This document shows, one piece after another, positions 1-10,391 of a stretch of 64,000 nucleotides of DNA. Every line of letters begins with the position of its first letter. The first letter of the stretch is position 1. Source of the stretch: Stenotrophomonas acidaminiphila (GTDB lineage: Bacteria > Pseudomonadota > Gammaproteobacteria > Xanthomonadales > Xanthomonadaceae); assembly GCF_001431595.1 (NCBI RefSeq), contig NZ_LDJO01000025.1:1-64000 (forward strand). Reading direction: 5' to 3'. Position numbers and translations under genes: made by a program. Under the pieces are notes generated by a model, which searched no databases, was not told where the DNA came from, and was given only the letters and a program-made list of their open reading frames with translations.

Positions 1-1
1 C

Positions 2-1222
2 ATCGCCGCCGGCGACCTGGTGTTCGAGCCGATCTCGCCGCGTTCGGGCGTGTGGGCCGAGCCGGCCATGGTCAACAAGGCGGCCAAGGAGTTCGAGGAC
101 ACCGAGAAGATGATCGGTGCCGCCGAGAAGCTGTACGGCGAATACCGCTGGGGCCGCTACGACATGCTGGTGCTGCCGCCGTCGTTCCCGTTCGGCGGCA
201 TGGAGAACCCGCGCCTGACCTTCGCCACCCCGACCGTGATCGTCGGCGACAAGTCGCTGGTCTCGCTGGTCGCCCATGAGCTGGCGCACAGCTGGTCGGG
301 CAACCTGGTGACCAACGCCAGCTGGAAGGACATCTGGCTCAACGAAGGCTTCACCACCTACGTGCAGGCGCGCATCACCGAAGCGCTGTACGGCCAGGAG
401 GCGGCCGAGATGGAGCGCGAGATCGACCAGACCGACCTGCTCAACGAAGTGAAGGACATGAGCCCGGCCGACCAGGCGCTGGCGCTGCCGCCGCTGAACG
501 AGCGGGACCCGGACGACGCGCTGAGCCAGGTGGCCTACGTCAAGGGCGCGTGGTTCCTGCAGTTCCTCGAACAGCGTTTCGGCCGCGAAGTGTTCGATCC
601 GTTCCTGCGCGGCTGGTTCGATGACCATGCCTTCCAGAGCGCCAACACCGACCAGTTCGTCGAGTACCTGAAGAAGAACCTGCTGCCGAAGAACCCGACC
701 GCGGTGAGCGATGCCGAACTGCACGCGTGGCTGGAGGAGCCGGGCATCCCGTCGTTCGCACCGAAGGCCCGTTCGCGCGGCTTTGCCGTGGTCGACACCG
801 CGCGCATCGCCTGGCTGGGCAGCGAGCAGCTGCCGAGCAACCAGGTGACCAGCCAGTGGACCACCCAGGAATGGGTGCGCTTCATCGACGGCCTGGGCAA
901 GACCGTGCCGGTGGCCAAGCTCGAACAGCTGGACAAGGGCTACCACTTCACCGGCACCCCGAACGGCGAGATCGCCATGCGCTGGTATCCGCTGGCCATC
1001 CGCAGCGGCTACACCCAGGCCCAGCCGGCCGCCGGCGAGTTCATCCAGAAGGTCGGTCGCCGCAAGCTGATCCTGCCGATCTACGCCGAGCTGCTGAAGA
1101 CCCCGGAAGGCCTGGCCTTCGCCAAGGAGGTATTCGCCAAGGCCAAGCCGGGCTATCACCCGATCACCACCGCGTCGGTGGCCGACATGATCGCCAAGGC
1201 GGAGGCCGCGCCGAAGCCGTAA
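2..1222 (+). CDS. M1-family zinc aminopeptidase (5' truncated by the window edge)
   Basis: This is the C-terminal part of a gluzincin metallopeptidase that removes N-terminal residues from peptides. The frame is open from position 2 with no start codon in view, so the gene begins outside the window. The exopeptidase motif GGMEN is encoded at 194-208. The zinc motif HELAH lies at 275-289, and the third zinc ligand is the Glu of LNEGF at 344, 19 residues after the second His, as in the HExxH-x18-E pattern of family M1. The region after the catalytic domain has the helical character of LTA4H/aminopeptidase N relatives. Subfamily is uncertain. It ends just before a strong terminator hairpin, so it is the last gene of its transcript. 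Confidence 0.9.
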   Translation: MAAGDLVFEPISPRSGVWAEPAMVNKAAKEFEDTEKMIGAAEKLYGEYRWGRYDMLVLPPSFPFGGMENPRLTFATPTVIVGDKSLVSLVAHELAHSWSGNLVTNASWKDIWLNEGFTTYVQARITEALYGQEAAEMEREIDQTDLLNEVKDMSPADQALALPPLNERDPDDALSQVAYVKGAWFLQFLEQRFGREVFDPFLRGWFDDHAFQSANTDQFVEYLKKNLLPKNPTAVSDAELHAWLEEPGIPSFAPKARSRGFAVVDTARIAWLGSEQLPSNQVTSQWTTQEWVRFIDGLGKTVPVAKLEQLDKGYHFTGTPNGEIAMRWYPLAIRSGYTQAQPAAGEFIQKVGRRKLILPIYAELLKTPEGLAFAKEVFAKAKPGYHPITTASVADMIAKAEAAPKP

Positions 1223-1246
1223 CCGGCGCGTCGCGGCGAAACGGAC

Positions 1247-1273
1247 AACGGCGGGCCCCCGGGCCCGCCGTTT
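1247..1273 (+). terminator. Rho-independent terminator after the M1 aminopeptidase gene
   Basis: A perfect 12-bp GC-rich stem (1247-1258 pairing with 1261-1272) is followed by a short T run, starting 25 nt after the stop codon. Confidence 0.8.
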
Positions 1274-1387
1274 CTGTCTGGGCCAATGCGGGCGCGGAGG
1301 GTGACAGGGCTGGGGTTCGCGGCAGTGGATGTTTAAAGTGGACGCCATCGCGCGGCATCGCCGCGCCTGTCCACGCGGAGTCGTTCG

Positions 1388-2128
1388 ATGAAACCCCTGA
1401 TCCTTGGCGCCCTGTGCGTCCTCGCCCTGGCCGCCTGCAGCAACCCGGAGGCCGAGCGCCAGCAGCAGGAGGCCGCCGCCGCCCAGGAACGTGCCCGGCG
1501 CGAGGCCGATGCCGACGGCATCGCCAGGCTCTACGACGCGGCGGTGACCGCCAGCGAGTGGGAGAAGGCGCGTGTCCACGGCGCCGCGCTGCTCGACCAG
1601 TTTCCCGGATCGGCTGCCGCCAGCCGCATCGAGCCGGGCTTCGCCGAGGTCAAGGAAAAGGCCGAGGCTGCGCGCGAACTGCGCCGCATGCAGGGCCTGT
1701 GGAGCTACAACCAGGTGGCCGTCGGCAGCAAGGGCGTGCAGCGCTCGGCGATGATCCAGGGCAAGGAGCGGGTCGATGTCGATGGCACCGGCCCCAAGGT
1801 GGTGCAACTGGTGTTCCGCGATCATCCGGAATGGAAGCGCCACGCCTACCTGGTGCTGCAGACCGGCGATTTCGCCAAGGCGTGCTATGCCAGCTGCCAG
1901 GTCACGGTGACGGTGGACGACCAGGCGCCGCGGCGGATGGCCGCGTACCGCCCCGACACCGACGAGGCCATCGCCATGTTCATCACCGACAACCGGGGCC
2001 TGTGGCGGCTGGCGGGCAAGGCCCGGGTGGTGCGCATCGAGTTCCCGGTGAAGGCCGGCGGCACCCGCACCGCGGTCTTCGAGACCGGCGGGCTGGATGG
2101 CAGCCAGATGCCCGCGGGCTGGGATTGA
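1388..2128 (+). CDS. Predicted lipoprotein of unknown function
   Basis: 246 aa, family not recognised. The N-terminus MKPLILGALCVLALAAC is a type II signal peptide with lipobox LAAC, so the mature protein should be lipid-anchored at Cys17. Residues 18-45 are rich in Gln, Glu, Arg and Ala (likely helical or coiled coil) and lead into a short helical segment (about 46-95). A beta-rich C-terminal half contains two nearby cysteines (ACYASC) that could form a disulfide. The gene begins about 115 bp after the upstream terminator and is followed within 5 bp by another exported protein gene, suggesting a small envelope operon with the next two genes. The start is the only one giving an intact signal sequence. 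Confidence 0.75.
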   Translation: MKPLILGALCVLALAACSNPEAERQQQEAAAAQERARREADADGIARLYDAAVTASEWEKARVHGAALLDQFPGSAAASRIEPGFAEVKEKAEAARELRRMQGLWSYNQVAVGSKGVQRSAMIQGKERVDVDGTGPKVVQLVFRDHPEWKRHAYLVLQTGDFAKACYASCQVTVTVDDQAPRRMAAYRPDTDEAIAMFITDNRGLWRLAGKARVVRIEFPVKAGGTRTAVFETGGLDGSQMPAGWD

Positions 2129-2133
2129 GCGGC

Positions 2134-2655
2134 ATGGACACGCACGCCGGCTCCATGCCGCGGCGCCGCGCTGCGCCGCGCGCGTACTGGCCATGCGCGC
2201 TGGTCGCGCTGCTGTGGCTGCCCCCGCCGCCGGCGCTCGCCTGCGGCAGCCTGCCCGCCGACGCGCAGCGCCGGCTCGTGGCCGGGGACCTGCAACGGCA
2301 ACAGGCGTTGGCCGCCATGCTTGCCACCCGGGCCGACGCCATCGTGATCGCCGACGTCGTGGCGGTCGCACCGGACGATGCCCGGGTGCATGTGCGCCAG
2401 TGGATCAAGGGGGCAGGGGATGCGGCGCTGCAGGTGGCGCCGGCGAACCGGCTCGATGCCATCGGCTGCCTGCCGTCGGCGGAATTCGGCAATGTCGCGC
2501 TGCGGCCCGGGGAGCATTACCTGCTCTATCTGGCCGGCGGCAGCGTGCTGCGTGCCGGCAATCTGCGGCGCGGGTCGCGGGAACTCACCCTGGGCCAGGA
2601 ACTGGCGCGGGTGCGCGGGTCGATGGTGGCGCCGGCAACGACGGAGGTGCGGTGA
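2134..2655 (+). CDS. Exported protein of unknown function, possible NTR/TIMP-like fold
   Basis: 173 aa. A basic N-terminus (RRR at 10-12) and a hydrophobic stretch (about 18-29) end in ALA just before Cys37, giving a predicted signal peptidase I site that leaves an N-terminal Cys. A second Cys sits in IGCLP. Mature proteins that begin with Cys, have an ADAIVIADVVAV-type strand and an LRPGEHYLLYL-type strand resemble secreted netrin/TIMP-like (NTR) domains. This is inference from layout, not a secure family call. It starts 5 bp after the preceding lipoprotein gene and its stop overlaps the next start (TGATG), so the three are probably co-translated. A Met at residue 8 is an alternative start. 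Confidence 0.6.
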   Translation: MDTHAGSMPRRRAAPRAYWPCALVALLWLPPPPALACGSLPADAQRRLVAGDLQRQQALAAMLATRADAIVIADVVAVAPDDARVHVRQWIKGAGDAALQVAPANRLDAIGCLPSAEFGNVALRPGEHYLLYLAGGSVLRAGNLRRGSRELTLGQELARVRGSMVAPATTEVR

Positions 2656-2891
2656 TGGATCTGGTGATCGTGATCGTGGTCAGCGTGCTGGCCATCGCCC
2701 TGCACGTGGTGCTGTACCTGCTGTTCCGGCGCTGGATGGACCGTGACCTGGCGCTGTCGCTGGCCGGCGATGACGAGGACAAGCGGCGCTACATGCTCGA
2801 TTGCCTGCAGCGCGCCAGGGACGACGGCGTGCGCCGGCGCGAGCTGCCGGCTTGGCTGGAGCGCGAGGCGGCGCGCTACGCGCCGCGCTAA
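2655..2891 (+). CDS. Small single-span membrane protein
   Basis: 78 aa. One clear transmembrane helix occupies residues 3-24 (MDLVIVIVVSVLAIALHVV onward). A highly charged cytoplasmic-type tail follows (DEDKRRY, ARDDGVRRRE). No recognisable domain. The ATG overlaps the stop codon of the upstream gene by one base (2655), implying translational coupling with the exported protein before it. The role is unknown; a membrane partner or anchor for its neighbours is one possibility. Confidence 0.65.
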   Translation: MDLVIVIVVSVLAIALHVVLYLLFRRWMDRDLALSLAGDDEDKRRYMLDCLQRARDDGVRRRELPAWLEREAARYAPR

Positions 2892-2922
2892 TGGGCCGTG
2901 GCGCGGTCCGCAGACGCAAACG

Positions 2923-2945
2923 AAAACGGCGCCCTGCGGCGCCGT
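2923..2945 (-). terminator. Rho-independent terminator of the PfkB-family kinase gene
   Basis: Read on the minus strand, an 8-bp GC stem (2926-2933 with 2938-2945) with a 4-nt loop is followed by TTTTCGTTT. It lies 25 bp after the kinase stop. Its position between convergent genes means it may serve both strands. Confidence 0.75.
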
Positions 2946-2970
2946 CTGCATGTGTCCCGGGCGCGCAGGA

Positions 2971-3903
2971 TCAGAGCGCGTAGCCGAACTGCTGCTTGAA
3001 CTGCTCGTTGAACTCGTCGAAGTCGAAGCGCTGGTTCTGGGTGCCCGGGTGTTCGACCTTCAGCGCGCCCATCAGGTTGCCCATGCGGCCGATGGTCAGC
3101 CAGTCGTAGCCCTTCTGGATGCCGAAGATCAGGCCGGCGCGGAACGCGTCGCCGCAGCCGGTCGGGTCGACCACGCGGCGTTCGTGCGCCGGCGGGATGT
3201 CGTAGCTCTTTTCCGGGGTGTGGATCACCGCGCCCTTGGGGCCGCGGGTGGTGATGTAGGCCTTGACCCGGCCGACGATCTCCTTCTCGTTCCAGCCGGT
3301 GCGCTCCTGCAGCAGGTTGGACTCGTAGTCGTTGACCACCACGTAGTCGGCCTGTTCGATGAAGGTGCGCAGCTCCGGGCCGTTGAACAGCGGCATGGCC
3401 TGGCCCGGGTCGAAGATGAACGGCACGCCCATCTCCTTGAACTCGATGGCGTTCTGGATCATGCCCTCGCGGCCGTCGGGGCCGACCAGGCCCAGGGTCA
3501 CGCCCGGCACGTCCTTCACGTGGTTCTCGTAGGACCGCATCATCGCGCCCGGGTGGAAGGCGGTGATCTGGTTGTTGTCGTGGTCGGTGGTGATGAACGC
3601 CTGCGGGGTGAACAGTTCCTCGATCACCCGCACCCGGGTCAGGTCGATGCCCAGCGCGTCGAAGTGCTCGCGGTACGGGCCGAAGTCCGAGCCCACCGTG
3701 CCCATCGGGATCGGGTCGCCGCCGAGCAGGTGCAGGTTGTAGGCGATGTTGCCGGCGCAGCCGCCGAATTCGCGGCGCATGCGCGGCACCAGGAAGGACA
3801 CGTTCAGGATGTGCACCTTGTCCGGCAGGATGTGGTTCTTGAACTGGTCCGGGAACACCATGATGGTGTCGAAGGCAAGGGAACCACAGATCAGAGCGGA
3901 CAT
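2971..3903 (-). CDS. PfkB-family carbohydrate/adenosine kinase
   Basis: 310 aa, full length for the ribokinase/PfkB fold. The N-terminal half has the family's first signature around GGCAGNIAYNLHLLGG. The C-terminal signature is DPTGCGDAF, whose GCGD replaces the more usual GAGD anion hole while keeping the catalytic Asp. Relatives in this bacterial group are commonly annotated as adenosine kinase, but the substrate cannot be read from sequence. A longer open frame exists upstream, but the start MSALICGSLAFDT gives the normal first beta strand of the family. The gene is divergent from mreB with a 275-bp intergenic region and ends at its own terminator, so it is likely monocistronic. Confidence 0.85.
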   Translation of the reverse strand: MSALICGSLAFDTIMVFPDQFKNHILPDKVHILNVSFLVPRMRREFGGCAGNIAYNLHLLGGDPIPMGTVGSDFGPYREHFDALGIDLTRVRVIEELFTPQAFITTDHDNNQITAFHPGAMMRSYENHVKDVPGVTLGLVGPDGREGMIQNAIEFKEMGVPFIFDPGQAMPLFNGPELRTFIEQADYVVVNDYESNLLQERTGWNEKEIVGRVKAYITTRGPKGAVIHTPEKSYDIPPAHERRVVDPTGCGDAFRAGLIFGIQKGYDWLTIGRMGNLMGALKVEHPGTQNQRFDFDEFNEQFKQQFGYAL

Positions 3904-3926
3904 CGCGAACGGGCCTATACGGGTAA

Positions 3927-5225
<1,299 letters not shown>

Positions 5226-5351
5226 GCCGCACCGGCCCGCTACCGCGCCCGCGCCTCTGCGGCGCGGTGCCCGTGGCGCGCAGGCGCCGGGCATCGCACC
5301 GCCGGGGCGTCGTCGCATCCTTCTCCCGTATTTTTCCAGCTGAAGTCCGTC

Positions 5352-6413
5352 GTGCCGCCCTATGCCGGTCCACCCGTAGCCTCCCGACAGGGCGACGCCA
5401 GCAGCACCCTGCGGCTGCTGGCCTACCTGGCCCTGGCGATCACCCTGATCGTGCTGGACGACCAGGGCGGCTGGCTGTCGCGCCTGCGCACGCAGGCCGC
5501 CGTGGCGGTGCAGCCGGTGTGGGCGCTGGCGGGCCTGCCCGGGCGCCTGGGCGCCTCGGTACGCGACAACGCCGCCAGCCACAACCAGCTGGTCGCCGAG
5601 AACCGTGAGCTGCGCAACCAGCTGCTGCTGGCCAACGCGCGCCTGACCCGCCTGCAGACCGCGGCGCTGGACAATGCCCAGCTGCGCGAGCTGCTGAACG
5701 TGGCCGAGCGCAGCGGACTGGACGTGCAGCTGGCGCCGATCCTGGATATCGACCTGGATCCGGTGAAGCAGCGCCTGGTGCTGGATGCCGGCAGCCGCGA
5801 AGGCGTGCGCATCGGCCAGGCGGTGATCGATGCCGGCGGGCTGATGGGGCAGGTGATCGCGGTGACGCCGCTGCATTCGACCGTGCTGCTGCTGACCGAC
5901 CCCGACCATGCGGTGCCGGTGACGGTGGCGCGCAACGGCGTGCGCCTGATCGCCTACGGCCGCGGCGACCGCGTCGAACTGCGCGACATCCCGCTCAGCG
6001 CCGGGGTGGAAGTGGGCGACGAGATCGTCACCTCCGGGCTCGGCGGACGCTTCCCGGCCGGCTTCCCGGTGGGCCGGATCCTGCAGCTGCGGCCGGACGA
6101 TACCCATGCCTTCCTGGTCGGCGAGCTGGAGCCGGCGGCCAAGCTGGACCGCGGCCGCGACGTGCTGCTGTTGCGCTCGGTGCCGCAGATCCCGCGCATG
6201 CCGGTGACCACCGGCCTGGAGCCGCCGGCCGGCGACACCGCGCCGGGTCCGCGTCCGGCGCCGGGCAACGAGGTGCCGCGGGGCGCTGCACCGTCGGCGC
6301 CGGCCGATGCGGCCACCGCACCGGCAACCCCGCCGGCGCCCGTACCCACGCCGGCCGCCACCGCGTCCCCGGCCACCGACGTGCCGGCGGCGCCGGCAGG
6401 AGACCGCCGATGA
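5352..6413 (+). CDS. mreC: Rod shape-determining protein MreC
   Basis: 353 aa, GTG start. A cytoplasmic N-terminus leads to one transmembrane helix (about residues 20-36). A coiled-coil segment rich in Asn, Gln and Leu (about 65-110) follows, then the periplasmic double beta-barrel domain to about residue 270. The final 80 residues are an Ala/Pro/Thr-rich low-complexity tail, longer than in enteric MreC. MreC links MreB to PBP2/RodA and activates them. It lies 126 bp after mreB, and its last four bases overlap the mreD start (ATGA), indicating translational coupling. Confidence 0.95.
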   Translation: MPPYAGPPVASRQGDASSTLRLLAYLALAITLIVLDDQGGWLSRLRTQAAVAVQPVWALAGLPGRLGASVRDNAASHNQLVAENRELRNQLLLANARLTRLQTAALDNAQLRELLNVAERSGLDVQLAPILDIDLDPVKQRLVLDAGSREGVRIGQAVIDAGGLMGQVIAVTPLHSTVLLLTDPDHAVPVTVARNGVRLIAYGRGDRVELRDIPLSAGVEVGDEIVTSGLGGRFPAGFPVGRILQLRPDDTHAFLVGELEPAAKLDRGRDVLLLRSVPQIPRMPVTTGLEPPAGDTAPGPRPAPGNEVPRGAAPSAPADAATAPATPPAPVPTPAATASPATDVPAAPAGDRR

Positions 6414-6895
6414 GCCGCCTGCGCAGCCGCGGCTGGGTATTGCCGGCCAGCATCGCCCTGGCCCTGTTGCTGGGGCTGGTGCCGCTGCCGGACCTGCTGC
6501 AGCCGATCCGCCCGTACTGGCTGGCGCTGGTGCTGGGCTACTGGGTGATCGAAACCCCCGAGCGGGTCGGGCTGGGCTTCGCCTTCTGCATCGGCCTGCT
6601 GGCCGACCTGCTGTACGGCGGGATCCTCGGCGAGCAGGCGCTGCGGCTGGTGGTGTTCGCCTTCATCCTGCAGCGCTTCCGTGCCCGCATCCGCTTCTTC
6701 CCGCTGTCGCAGCAGGCGCTGGCGATCGGCGGGCTGCTGCTCAACGACCGCATCATCAGCGCCGCCGTGCGCCTGTTCACCGCCGAGCCGCTGCTGCCGT
6801 GGAGCTACTGGTGGGCGCCGCTGCCGGGCATGCTGCTGTGGCTGCCGATCTACGTGCTGCTGGACGCCGCGCGGCTGGGCAAGCGCGGGCACTGA
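6410..6895 (+). CDS. mreD: Rod shape-determining membrane protein MreD
   Basis: 161 aa, typical MreD size. It is strongly hydrophobic with about five predicted membrane helices and few charged residues outside the loops. MreD is an inner-membrane partner of MreC that tunes PBP2 activation. The assignment rests on size, hydrophobicity and position between mreC (4-bp overlap) and the PBP2 gene (3-bp gap). The sequence itself is poorly conserved, as usual for MreD. Confidence 0.92.
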   Translation: MSRLRSRGWVLPASIALALLLGLVPLPDLLQPIRPYWLALVLGYWVIETPERVGLGFAFCIGLLADLLYGGILGEQALRLVVFAFILQRFRARIRFFPLSQQALAIGGLLLNDRIISAAVRLFTAEPLLPWSYWWAPLPGMLLWLPIYVLLDAARLGKRGH

Positions 6896-6898
6896 GCC

Positions 6899-8893
6899 AT
6901 GTACGGGCGGCGCCAGCACAAGAACCCGCAGGCCGAGGCCGAGCAGTTCCGGCGCCGTGCGGCGGTCGGCTTCCTCGGCGTGCTGCTGGGGCTCGGCGTG
7001 CTGGCCGGCTGGTACTTCAAGCTGCAGGTGCTCGACCATGACGTCTACGCCACCCGCTCGGAAGCCAACCGCATCAAGGCGCGGCCGGTGGTGCCCGGGC
7101 GTGGCTTGATCTATGACCGCAAGGGCCGCCTGCTGGCGGAGAACGTGCCGGCGTTCCGCCTGGACGTGACCCCCAACAAGGTCCAGGACATGGCCGCCAC
7201 CCTGGACGGGCTGCGGGCGATCTTCTCGCTGAGCGACGAGGACATCGAGCGTTTCAACCAGTCGCGCAAGGCGCGGCGCAGCTTCATCCCGGTGACGCTG
7301 AAACTGCGCGTCAGCGACGAGGAGATGGCGCGCTTCGCGGTGGACCGCTGGCGCTACCCGGGCGTGGAGCTGGAACCCTACCTGACCCGTCGCTACCCCT
7401 ACGGCGACCTGCTGGCGCATGTCATCGGCTACGTGGGCCGGGTCGACGACAAGGACCTGCAGGAGCTGGGCGAGGGCAATGCGGCGCTGACCCATATCGG
7501 CAAGTCCGGGCTGGAGCGTTATTACGAGGACCAGCTGCGCGGCAAGGTCGGCTATGAGCGGGTGGAGACCAACGTGCAGGGCCGGGCGATCCGCACGCTT
7601 GGCCGCGTGCCGGCGCAGTCGGGCGCGGACCTGCGCCTGTCGATCGACGTCGACCTGCAGCAGGCGATGGTGACCGCGTTCGGCGAGCAGGAAGGGTCGG
7701 CGGTGGCGATCGACCCGCGTACCGGCGAGATCCTGGCCATGGTCAGCCTGCCGTCGTACGACCCCAACCTGTTCGTCAACGGTATTTCGCACGCCGATTT
7801 CAAGCGCCTCAACGAGAACCCCTCGCGGCCGCAGTTCAACCGCCTGGTGCTGGGCGGCGTGGCGCCGGGCTCCACGGTCAAGCCGTTCCTCGGCCTGGCC
7901 GGGCTGGACAGCGGGCTGCGCCGGCCCGAGGACAAGATCCTCTCGCGCGGCATGTTCTACCTGCCGGGCGTGAGCCGCGGCTGGGGCGACGCCAATCGCG
8001 GCGGCCATGGCTGGACCGACCTGCGCAAGTCGATCTCGCAGTCGGTGAACACGTACTACTACCAGCTCGGTACCGACATGGGCGTGGAGCGTTACGACCA
8101 GTACATGGGCGGCCGCTACGGCTTCGGCCAGCCCACCGGCATCGATCTGGCCGGCGAGATCGGCGGCATCCTGCCGTCGCCGGCGGCCAAGGCCCGGCTG
8201 CGCAATGAGCGCTGGTATCCGGGCGACATGGTCAACGCCAGCATTGGCCAGGGCCTGTGGAAAGTGACCCCGCTGCAGCTGGTGCGCGGGGTCGGCGGAT
8301 TGGCCTCCGGGCAGTTGCGCAGGCCGCACCTGGTGGTCGAGCAGAAGGTGGGCTTCGACCACGACTGGGCGCCGCTGCCGCAGCCCGAGTCCAGGCCGAT
8401 CAGTCCCAATCAGGCCAATCTGCAGGCCGTGCGCGAAGGCATGATGGGCACCATGCAGCCCGGTGGCAGCGGCTGGCGGGTGGCGGCAGGCGCGCCATAC
8501 CTGATGGCCGGCAAGACCGGTACCGCGCAGGTGGTCAGCCGCAAGGGCACCGCCGCGGTGAATCCGAAGAACCTGCCGATGCACCTGCGCCACCGCGCGC
8601 TGTTCATCGGTTTCGCCCCGGCCGAGGATCCGCGGATCGCCATCGCGGTCGCGGTCGAGGGTGGTGGCTACGGCGGCGCGGCGGCGGCGCCGATCGCGCG
8701 CAAGGTGTTCGATGCGTGGCTGCTCGGGGTGATGCCCGAGGTGCAGCAGGCTGCCGATGCCGGTGGCTTGGTCGAAGGTGCGGCCAACGCCGGTTCCGCC
8801 GTGTCCGCTCCCGCGGCAGCGCCGCCGGGCGAGCCGCTCCCGACGCCGGTACCGTCGCCGTCGCCGGAACCGGTACAGGAGGAACGCCGATGA
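6899..8893 (+). CDS. mrdA: Penicillin-binding protein 2, peptidoglycan transpeptidase of the elongasome
   Basis: 664 aa, class B PBP. One N-terminal transmembrane helix (about 20-40) and the pedestal region (about 55-240) precede the transpeptidase domain. Its active-site motifs are STVK (nucleophile Ser325), SVN (Ser382) and KTGTAQ (Lys539). The enzyme cross-links new glycan strands made by RodA during lateral growth. A C-terminal tail rich in Ala, Pro and Glu (about 625-664) follows the catalytic domain. The last bases overlap the rodA start (ATGA at 8890). Confidence 0.97.
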   Translation: MYGRRQHKNPQAEAEQFRRRAAVGFLGVLLGLGVLAGWYFKLQVLDHDVYATRSEANRIKARPVVPGRGLIYDRKGRLLAENVPAFRLDVTPNKVQDMAATLDGLRAIFSLSDEDIERFNQSRKARRSFIPVTLKLRVSDEEMARFAVDRWRYPGVELEPYLTRRYPYGDLLAHVIGYVGRVDDKDLQELGEGNAALTHIGKSGLERYYEDQLRGKVGYERVETNVQGRAIRTLGRVPAQSGADLRLSIDVDLQQAMVTAFGEQEGSAVAIDPRTGEILAMVSLPSYDPNLFVNGISHADFKRLNENPSRPQFNRLVLGGVAPGSTVKPFLGLAGLDSGLRRPEDKILSRGMFYLPGVSRGWGDANRGGHGWTDLRKSISQSVNTYYYQLGTDMGVERYDQYMGGRYGFGQPTGIDLAGEIGGILPSPAAKARLRNERWYPGDMVNASIGQGLWKVTPLQLVRGVGGLASGQLRRPHLVVEQKVGFDHDWAPLPQPESRPISPNQANLQAVREGMMGTMQPGGSGWRVAAGAPYLMAGKTGTAQVVSRKGTAAVNPKNLPMHLRHRALFIGFAPAEDPRIAIAVAVEGGGYGGAAAAPIARKVFDAWLLGVMPEVQQAADAGGLVEGAANAGSAVSAPAAAPPGEPLPTPVPSPSPEPVQEERR

Positions 8894-10020
8894 GGGACTT
8901 CCTGCGCTGGTTGCTGGAAATGGCGCAGCGCCTTACCCGCGGCCTGGACTGGCCGTTGCTGCTGGCGCTGTGCGCGCTGATGGGCATGGGCCTGGCGGTG
9001 CTGGACAGCGCCGGGGGCAGCGGCCTGGTGATGGCCCAGGGCGCACGTTTCGCGGTGGGTCTGGTGGCGATGTGGGCGATCGCGCGGGTACCGGTGCTGC
9101 GCATCCGCGCCTGGACGCCGATGATCTATGCGTTGTCGATGCTGCCGTTGCTGGCGGTGTTCGTGCTGGGCACCGGCAAGTACGGCCGCCAGTGGCTGGA
9201 CCTGAAACTGTTTTACCTGCAGCCGGCCGAACTGCTCAAGGTGAGCATGCCGATGATGGTGGCGTGGTACCTGCACCGGATGCCGTTGCCGCCGCGGATA
9301 CCGGTGGTGCTGGTCGCTTGCGTGATCATCAGCGTGCCCACCGCACTGGTGATGCTGCAGCCGGACCTGGGCACCGCCATGCTGATCGCCGCCAGCGGCG
9401 TGTTCGTGCTGTACCTGGCGGGGATGCCATGGTGGTGGTTCATCACCGCCGGCACGGTCGGCGGCAGCGCCCTGGCGGTGGTCCTGTTCGCGCCGATCTC
9501 GTGGTTCTCGTTCCTGCGGCCCTACCAGCAGGATCGCATCCTGACCTTCCGCGATCCGGACAACGACCCGCTGGGCGCGGGCTGGAACATCATCCAGTCC
9601 AAGATCGCCATCGGCTCGGGCGGGCTGACCGGCAAGGGCTGGGGGCTGGGCTCGCAGTCGCACCTGAACTTCATTCCCGAGCAGACCACCGACTTCGCGT
9701 TCTCGGTGCTGAGCGAGGAATTCGGCTGGCTGGGCGTGGCGTTCGTGATCGCGCTGTACATCTTCATCATCGGCCGCTGCCTGTGGATCGCGGCGCAGTC
9801 GCGCGATGGCTATTCGCGCCTGGTTGCCGGCGCCGTGGGCCTGTCCTTCTTCGTGTACGCGCTGGTCAACGGCGGCATGATTTCGGGCCTGCTGCCGGTG
9901 GTGGGCGTGCCGATGCCGCTGATCAGCTATGGCGGCACCGCCGCGGTGTCGCTGTTGGCCGGGTTCGGCCTGGTGATGGCCGCGCGCAGCTACAACCCGG
10001 TGCATGGCGGCCACGGCTGA
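8890..10020 (+). CDS. rodA: SEDS-family peptidoglycan glycosyltransferase RodA
   Basis: 376 aa polytopic membrane protein with about ten predicted helices. The SEDS signatures are present: a long periplasmic loop containing PYQQDRILTF, then FIPEQTTDFAFSVLSEEFG, and the C-terminal LPVVGVPMPLISYGGTA. RodA polymerises glycan strands from lipid II and works with PBP2, whose gene overlaps it by 4 bp. An alternative start a few residues upstream is not needed, since ATG 8890 gives the usual short cytoplasmic N-terminus. A strong terminator 200 bp downstream probably ends the operon. Confidence 0.97.
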   Translation: MRDFLRWLLEMAQRLTRGLDWPLLLALCALMGMGLAVLDSAGGSGLVMAQGARFAVGLVAMWAIARVPVLRIRAWTPMIYALSMLPLLAVFVLGTGKYGRQWLDLKLFYLQPAELLKVSMPMMVAWYLHRMPLPPRIPVVLVACVIISVPTALVMLQPDLGTAMLIAASGVFVLYLAGMPWWWFITAGTVGGSALAVVLFAPISWFSFLRPYQQDRILTFRDPDNDPLGAGWNIIQSKIAIGSGGLTGKGWGLGSQSHLNFIPEQTTDFAFSVLSEEFGWLGVAFVIALYIFIIGRCLWIAAQSRDGYSRLVAGAVGLSFFVYALVNGGMISGLLPVVGVPMPLISYGGTAAVSLLAGFGLVMAARSYNPVHGGHG

Positions 10021-10172
10021 GCCGGCGGCAGGCGCGACCTCCATTCCGGGGAGGTTGATCAGGATCAAACACCGGGTTTCACAAAAGCGTCACAATGGCG
10101 CCCGCCACAGGACGCGTCGCGCCGTGGCGGCTGGCCTGCAGACCTGCTGGACGGCTAGGCCGGGATCCGCAG

Positions 10173-10196
10173 GCCGGGCGTGGGGAGACGCCCGGC
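10173..10196 (+). terminator. Hairpin after rodA (possible weak terminator)
   Basis: A 9-bp GC stem (10173-10181 with 10188-10196) with a 6-nt loop is followed by TTGTGT. The weak T run makes termination efficiency uncertain. Confidence 0.45.
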
Positions 10197-10215
10197 TTGT
10201 GTCTCAATCCGGTCC

Positions 10216-10268
10216 GGGCACCGGCTGTACCCGCGGGGATGGGGGTGCAGCCGGTGCCCAGATTTTTT
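10216..10268 (+). terminator. Strong terminator ending the mre-rodA operon
   Basis: A 12-bp stem (10216-10227 with 10248-10259) with a 20-nt G-rich loop is followed by AGATTTTTT. It is the clearest transcription stop between rodA and mltB. The remaining 160 bp to mltB are comparatively AT-rich and probably hold the mltB promoter. Confidence 0.75.
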
Positions 10269-10391
10269 CCGGCCCCGGCGCGGGGCGCTTGCGGACGCCG
10301 CGCATTCAGTTTTTAGGCCGTTGCAGCGCGGGGGCGTGTTTTCCCGCGCGGTCATTCCTGGCACTTCAATCTCTTTGCGATTCATGGTGTT

